This document shows, piece after piece, positions 62,099 to 64,000 of a stretch of DNA of 64,000 bases (positions are counted from its first letter, which is position 1; every line of letters begins with the position of its first letter). The notes beneath the pieces are model-generated. The model saw nothing but the letters and a program-made list of their open reading frames with translations. It made no database searches and had not been told where the DNA came from. The position numbers were made by a program, and so were the translations under genes. The DNA lies in the NCBI GenBank assembly GCA_019116885.1, contig DXAU01000030.1, forward strand, positions 141,193 to 205,192. The letters run 5' to 3'. The stretch is from Candidatus Mediterraneibacter pullistercoris (lineage in GTDB: Bacteria; Bacillota; Clostridia; Lachnospirales; Lachnospiraceae).

Positions 62099-62912
62099 AT
62101 TCAAGCTCCTCCTCTGTGATCCCAAGTTCCGACATAAATATTTTACGTTCTTTTTTACTCGGCATCCGCCAATGCCATGCAGGATTATTCTCCATCAGGC
62201 TGACTCCCTTCCCCTTTACTGTTTCAGCCACTATGACTCTTGGCACGCCATCAGATTTTCTTCTGAAGCAACTTTCAAGTCCGTCTACATCATGCCCATT
62301 TACTTCATCCACCTGCCATCCGAAAGCCTGCCATCTTTCTTTCCAGTTCTCTTTTCCCATGACTTCTGAAACTTTTCCCATTTTTTGTATATGATTACAG
62401 TCCAGGATAACAGTCAGGTTGTCGAGATGCAGACCGGCGCAAGACAAAGCGCTTTCCCAAATACTTCCTTCCTGACATTCTCCGTCTCCGATCAGGATGT
62501 ATGTCTTATTATCTCGATTCTTGATTTTATCAGAAAGTGCTATTCCCTCTCCTATCGACATTCCATGACCGAGCGAGCCCGTAGAGGCTTCAATTCCTGG
62601 TATTTTTCCACGTTCAGGCTCCCCGCCGAGAACTGAACCCGGTTGTGAAAAGCTGTATAACATATCTTTTCCGAAAAATCCAGACTGACACAATACACTA
62701 TACAGAGCCAGACTGGCATGACCTTTACTGAGTACAAAATGATCGTGAGGCTCTTCTTTAAGACTGTATTGTATAATTTTTTTCTGATATAAAGTATATA
62801 TAATCTCAAGACTGGAATATGCAGATGCGAGATGTCCCATCCCTCCAGCATATGCTGCCAGAAAAATATCTTTCCGTAATTGCTTCAGATTATCTAAGTC
62901 CCTTTTCTCCAT
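62067..62912 (-). CDS. Transketolase-like subunit, TPP-binding N-terminal half
   Basis: HFVLSKGHASLALYSVL, EASTGSLGHGMSIGEGIALSDKI, LIGDGECQEGSIWESA (TPP motif); overlaps the C-half gene by 32 nt; likely start MEKRDLDNL at 62912. Confidence 0.93.
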   Translation of the reverse strand: MEKRDLDNLKQLRKDIFLAAYAGGMGHLASAYSSLEIIYTLYQKKIIQYSLKEEPHDHFVLSKGHASLALYSVLCQSGFFGKDMLYSFSQPGSVLGGEPERGKIPGIEASTGSLGHGMSIGEGIALSDKIKNRDNKTYILIGDGECQEGSIWESALSCAGLHLDNLTVILDCNHIQKMGKVSEVMGKENWKERWQAFGWQVDEVNGHDVDGLESCFRRKSDGVPRVIVAETVKGKGVSLMENNPAWHWRMPSKKERKIFMSELGITEEELEYAKSVYNGTV

Positions 62913-62930
62913 AAAGGCATCCTCCATTGA

Positions 62931-63752
62931 CTATCCAAACAAGGTCACTGTATCAGCATCTAAACCTGACCCGCCCATATAGGGCATCATATCTATAGTT
63001 GTCATATCGGTATTCTCTATCTCAAAATCAAAAATATCGATATTTTCTCTTATTCTGTCCGGATTTACTGATTTGGGAATCGGCATGATTCCTTTTTGTA
63101 TACAGTATCTCAGGCATAACTGAGCCACCGATTTATCATAGTGTTCTGCTATTTCCTGGAGCGGTTTTCTTTTTATCATTTTTCCGCTTCCCAAAGGTCC
63201 CCATCCCTCTATATCAATTTTTTCTTTTCGGCAGTATTCAATGATCTCTGACTGATCATATCCGGGATGAAATTCTATCTGATCAATCATAGGTTTAATA
63301 TCTGCATGTTTTGAAAACGATTCTATGTGATGTGGTTTACAATTACAAAGACCTATTCTGCGGACATATCCGTCATTATGCAATTTTTCAAATGCTTTCC
63401 ATGTCTCGGCATTGATCTTTTCCCAGTCATCATGCATATGGGCGGCTGCAGGCCAGTGGACCAGATAAGAATCAAGATAGTCTGTTTTCAAATTATTTAT
63501 TGTTTTTTGAAATGCAGCTAACACTTTTTCATAGGCTCGTTCCGTAGTCCATAATTTTCCTGAAATCCAAATATTGTCTCTGTCCACTCCGCTGCTTTTC
63601 AGAGCCTCTCCTATGCTTTTTTCATTTCCGTAGGCCGACGCAGTATCAAAATGTCGATATCCACATTCCAGGGCAGTATGAATGGCAAGATCCATCTCTG
63701 CATCTTTAATCTTCCATGTCCCAAAGCCGATTACATATTGTCTTTCTTTCAT
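62931..63752 (-). CDS. Aldo/keto reductase
   Basis: VIGFGTWKIKDAEMDLAIHTALECGYRHFDTASAYGNEKSIGEAL, YLDSYLVHWP; start codon within 63752-63773 uncertain. Confidence 0.9.
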   Translation of the reverse strand: MKERQYVIGFGTWKIKDAEMDLAIHTALECGYRHFDTASAYGNEKSIGEALKSSGVDRDNIWISGKLWTTERAYEKVLAAFQKTINNLKTDYLDSYLVHWPAAAHMHDDWEKINAETWKAFEKLHNDGYVRRIGLCNCKPHHIESFSKHADIKPMIDQIEFHPGYDQSEIIEYCRKEKIDIEGWGPLGSGKMIKRKPLQEIAEHYDKSVAQLCLRYCIQKGIMPIPKSVNPDRIRENIDIFDFEIENTDMTTIDMMPYMGGSGLDADTVTLFG

Positions 63753-63769
63753 CGTCATACTGCCTTTCA

Positions 63770-64000
63770 TCAAAATGTAAAATCAAAGTACTTATAAAGA
63801 CTTTCTGCTTTCATATGCCTGTAGTCCTGAAAATCCTCATTGTTGCAGCCCACTTCATATGGATCATAGGAACCTGTTACAGGGATCTCCTTTTCTGCCG
63901 CATATTCTCTGATAAATGAATCCAGTTCTCCTATCATGGGATACTCCTCACTCTCTGTTATATGATCCCATACAAGTGGCGAAAATGGATGAAGAAAAAA
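63770..64000 (-). CDS. C-terminal fragment of an unidentified protein, N-terminus beyond window edge
   Basis: Open minus frame to window edge: ...FFLHPFSPLVWDHITESEEYPMIGELDSFIREYAAEKEIPVTGSYDPYEVGCNNEDFQDYRHMKAESLYKYFDFTF*; adjoins the aldo/keto reductase start. Confidence 0.6.
   Translation of the reverse strand, partial: FFLHPFSPLVWDHITESEEYPMIGELDSFIREYAAEKEIPVTGSYDPYEVGCNNEDFQDYRHMKAESLYKYFDFTF

Overview
The window looks like core chromosome of a spore-forming, low-to-mid GC Firmicute. The sigE-spoIIGA and cotJABC genes, gene content and gene order suggest a Lachnospiraceae-like Clostridium; this taxonomic call is inference. No rRNA, CRISPR array, prophage or transposase was seen. There is one tRNA, tRNA-Pro(GGG).

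Main blocks:
- A partial hisA of eukaryotic (His6) type, a sigma-70 factor, class III fbp, dapB, a tandem-OB SSB-like protein, typA, a PsiE-like protein, hpf, a YigZ-family protein and a class A PBP.
- A DAACS symporter plus an 8-gene minus-strand polyol/rare-sugar operon: two ADHs, AlsE-like epimerase, MFS transporter, class II aldolase, PfkB kinase, aldo/keto reductase and DeoR regulator.
- glk(ROK), hprK, uvrC, ftsH, a DUF1846 protein, pyrG, dus and an ABC exporter.
- sigE, spoIIGA and a reduced dcw cluster: ftsZ, ftsQ, ftsW, murD, mraY, two class B PBPs, ftsL, rsmH, mraZ.
- degV, a second SEDS gene, the tRNA, cotJABC, htrA, a cohesin-domain membrane protein, an LCP protein, and a surface-polysaccharide locus with a split transketolase, MaoC, DegT aminotransferase and aldo/keto reductase.

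The strongest non-coding observations are:
- a 10-bp-periodic AGTGG array over a near-consensus promoter upstream of mraZ (MraZ boxes);
- a 20/21-identical dyad motif abutting the -35 of both the DAACS symporter promoter and the polyol operon promoter (candidate shared operator);
- a terminator-like hairpin whose 3' arm carries the RBS between the two PBPs;
- a large hairpin in the pyrG leader;
- a 122-bp structured element with short terminal inverted repeats between ftsQ and ftsZ.
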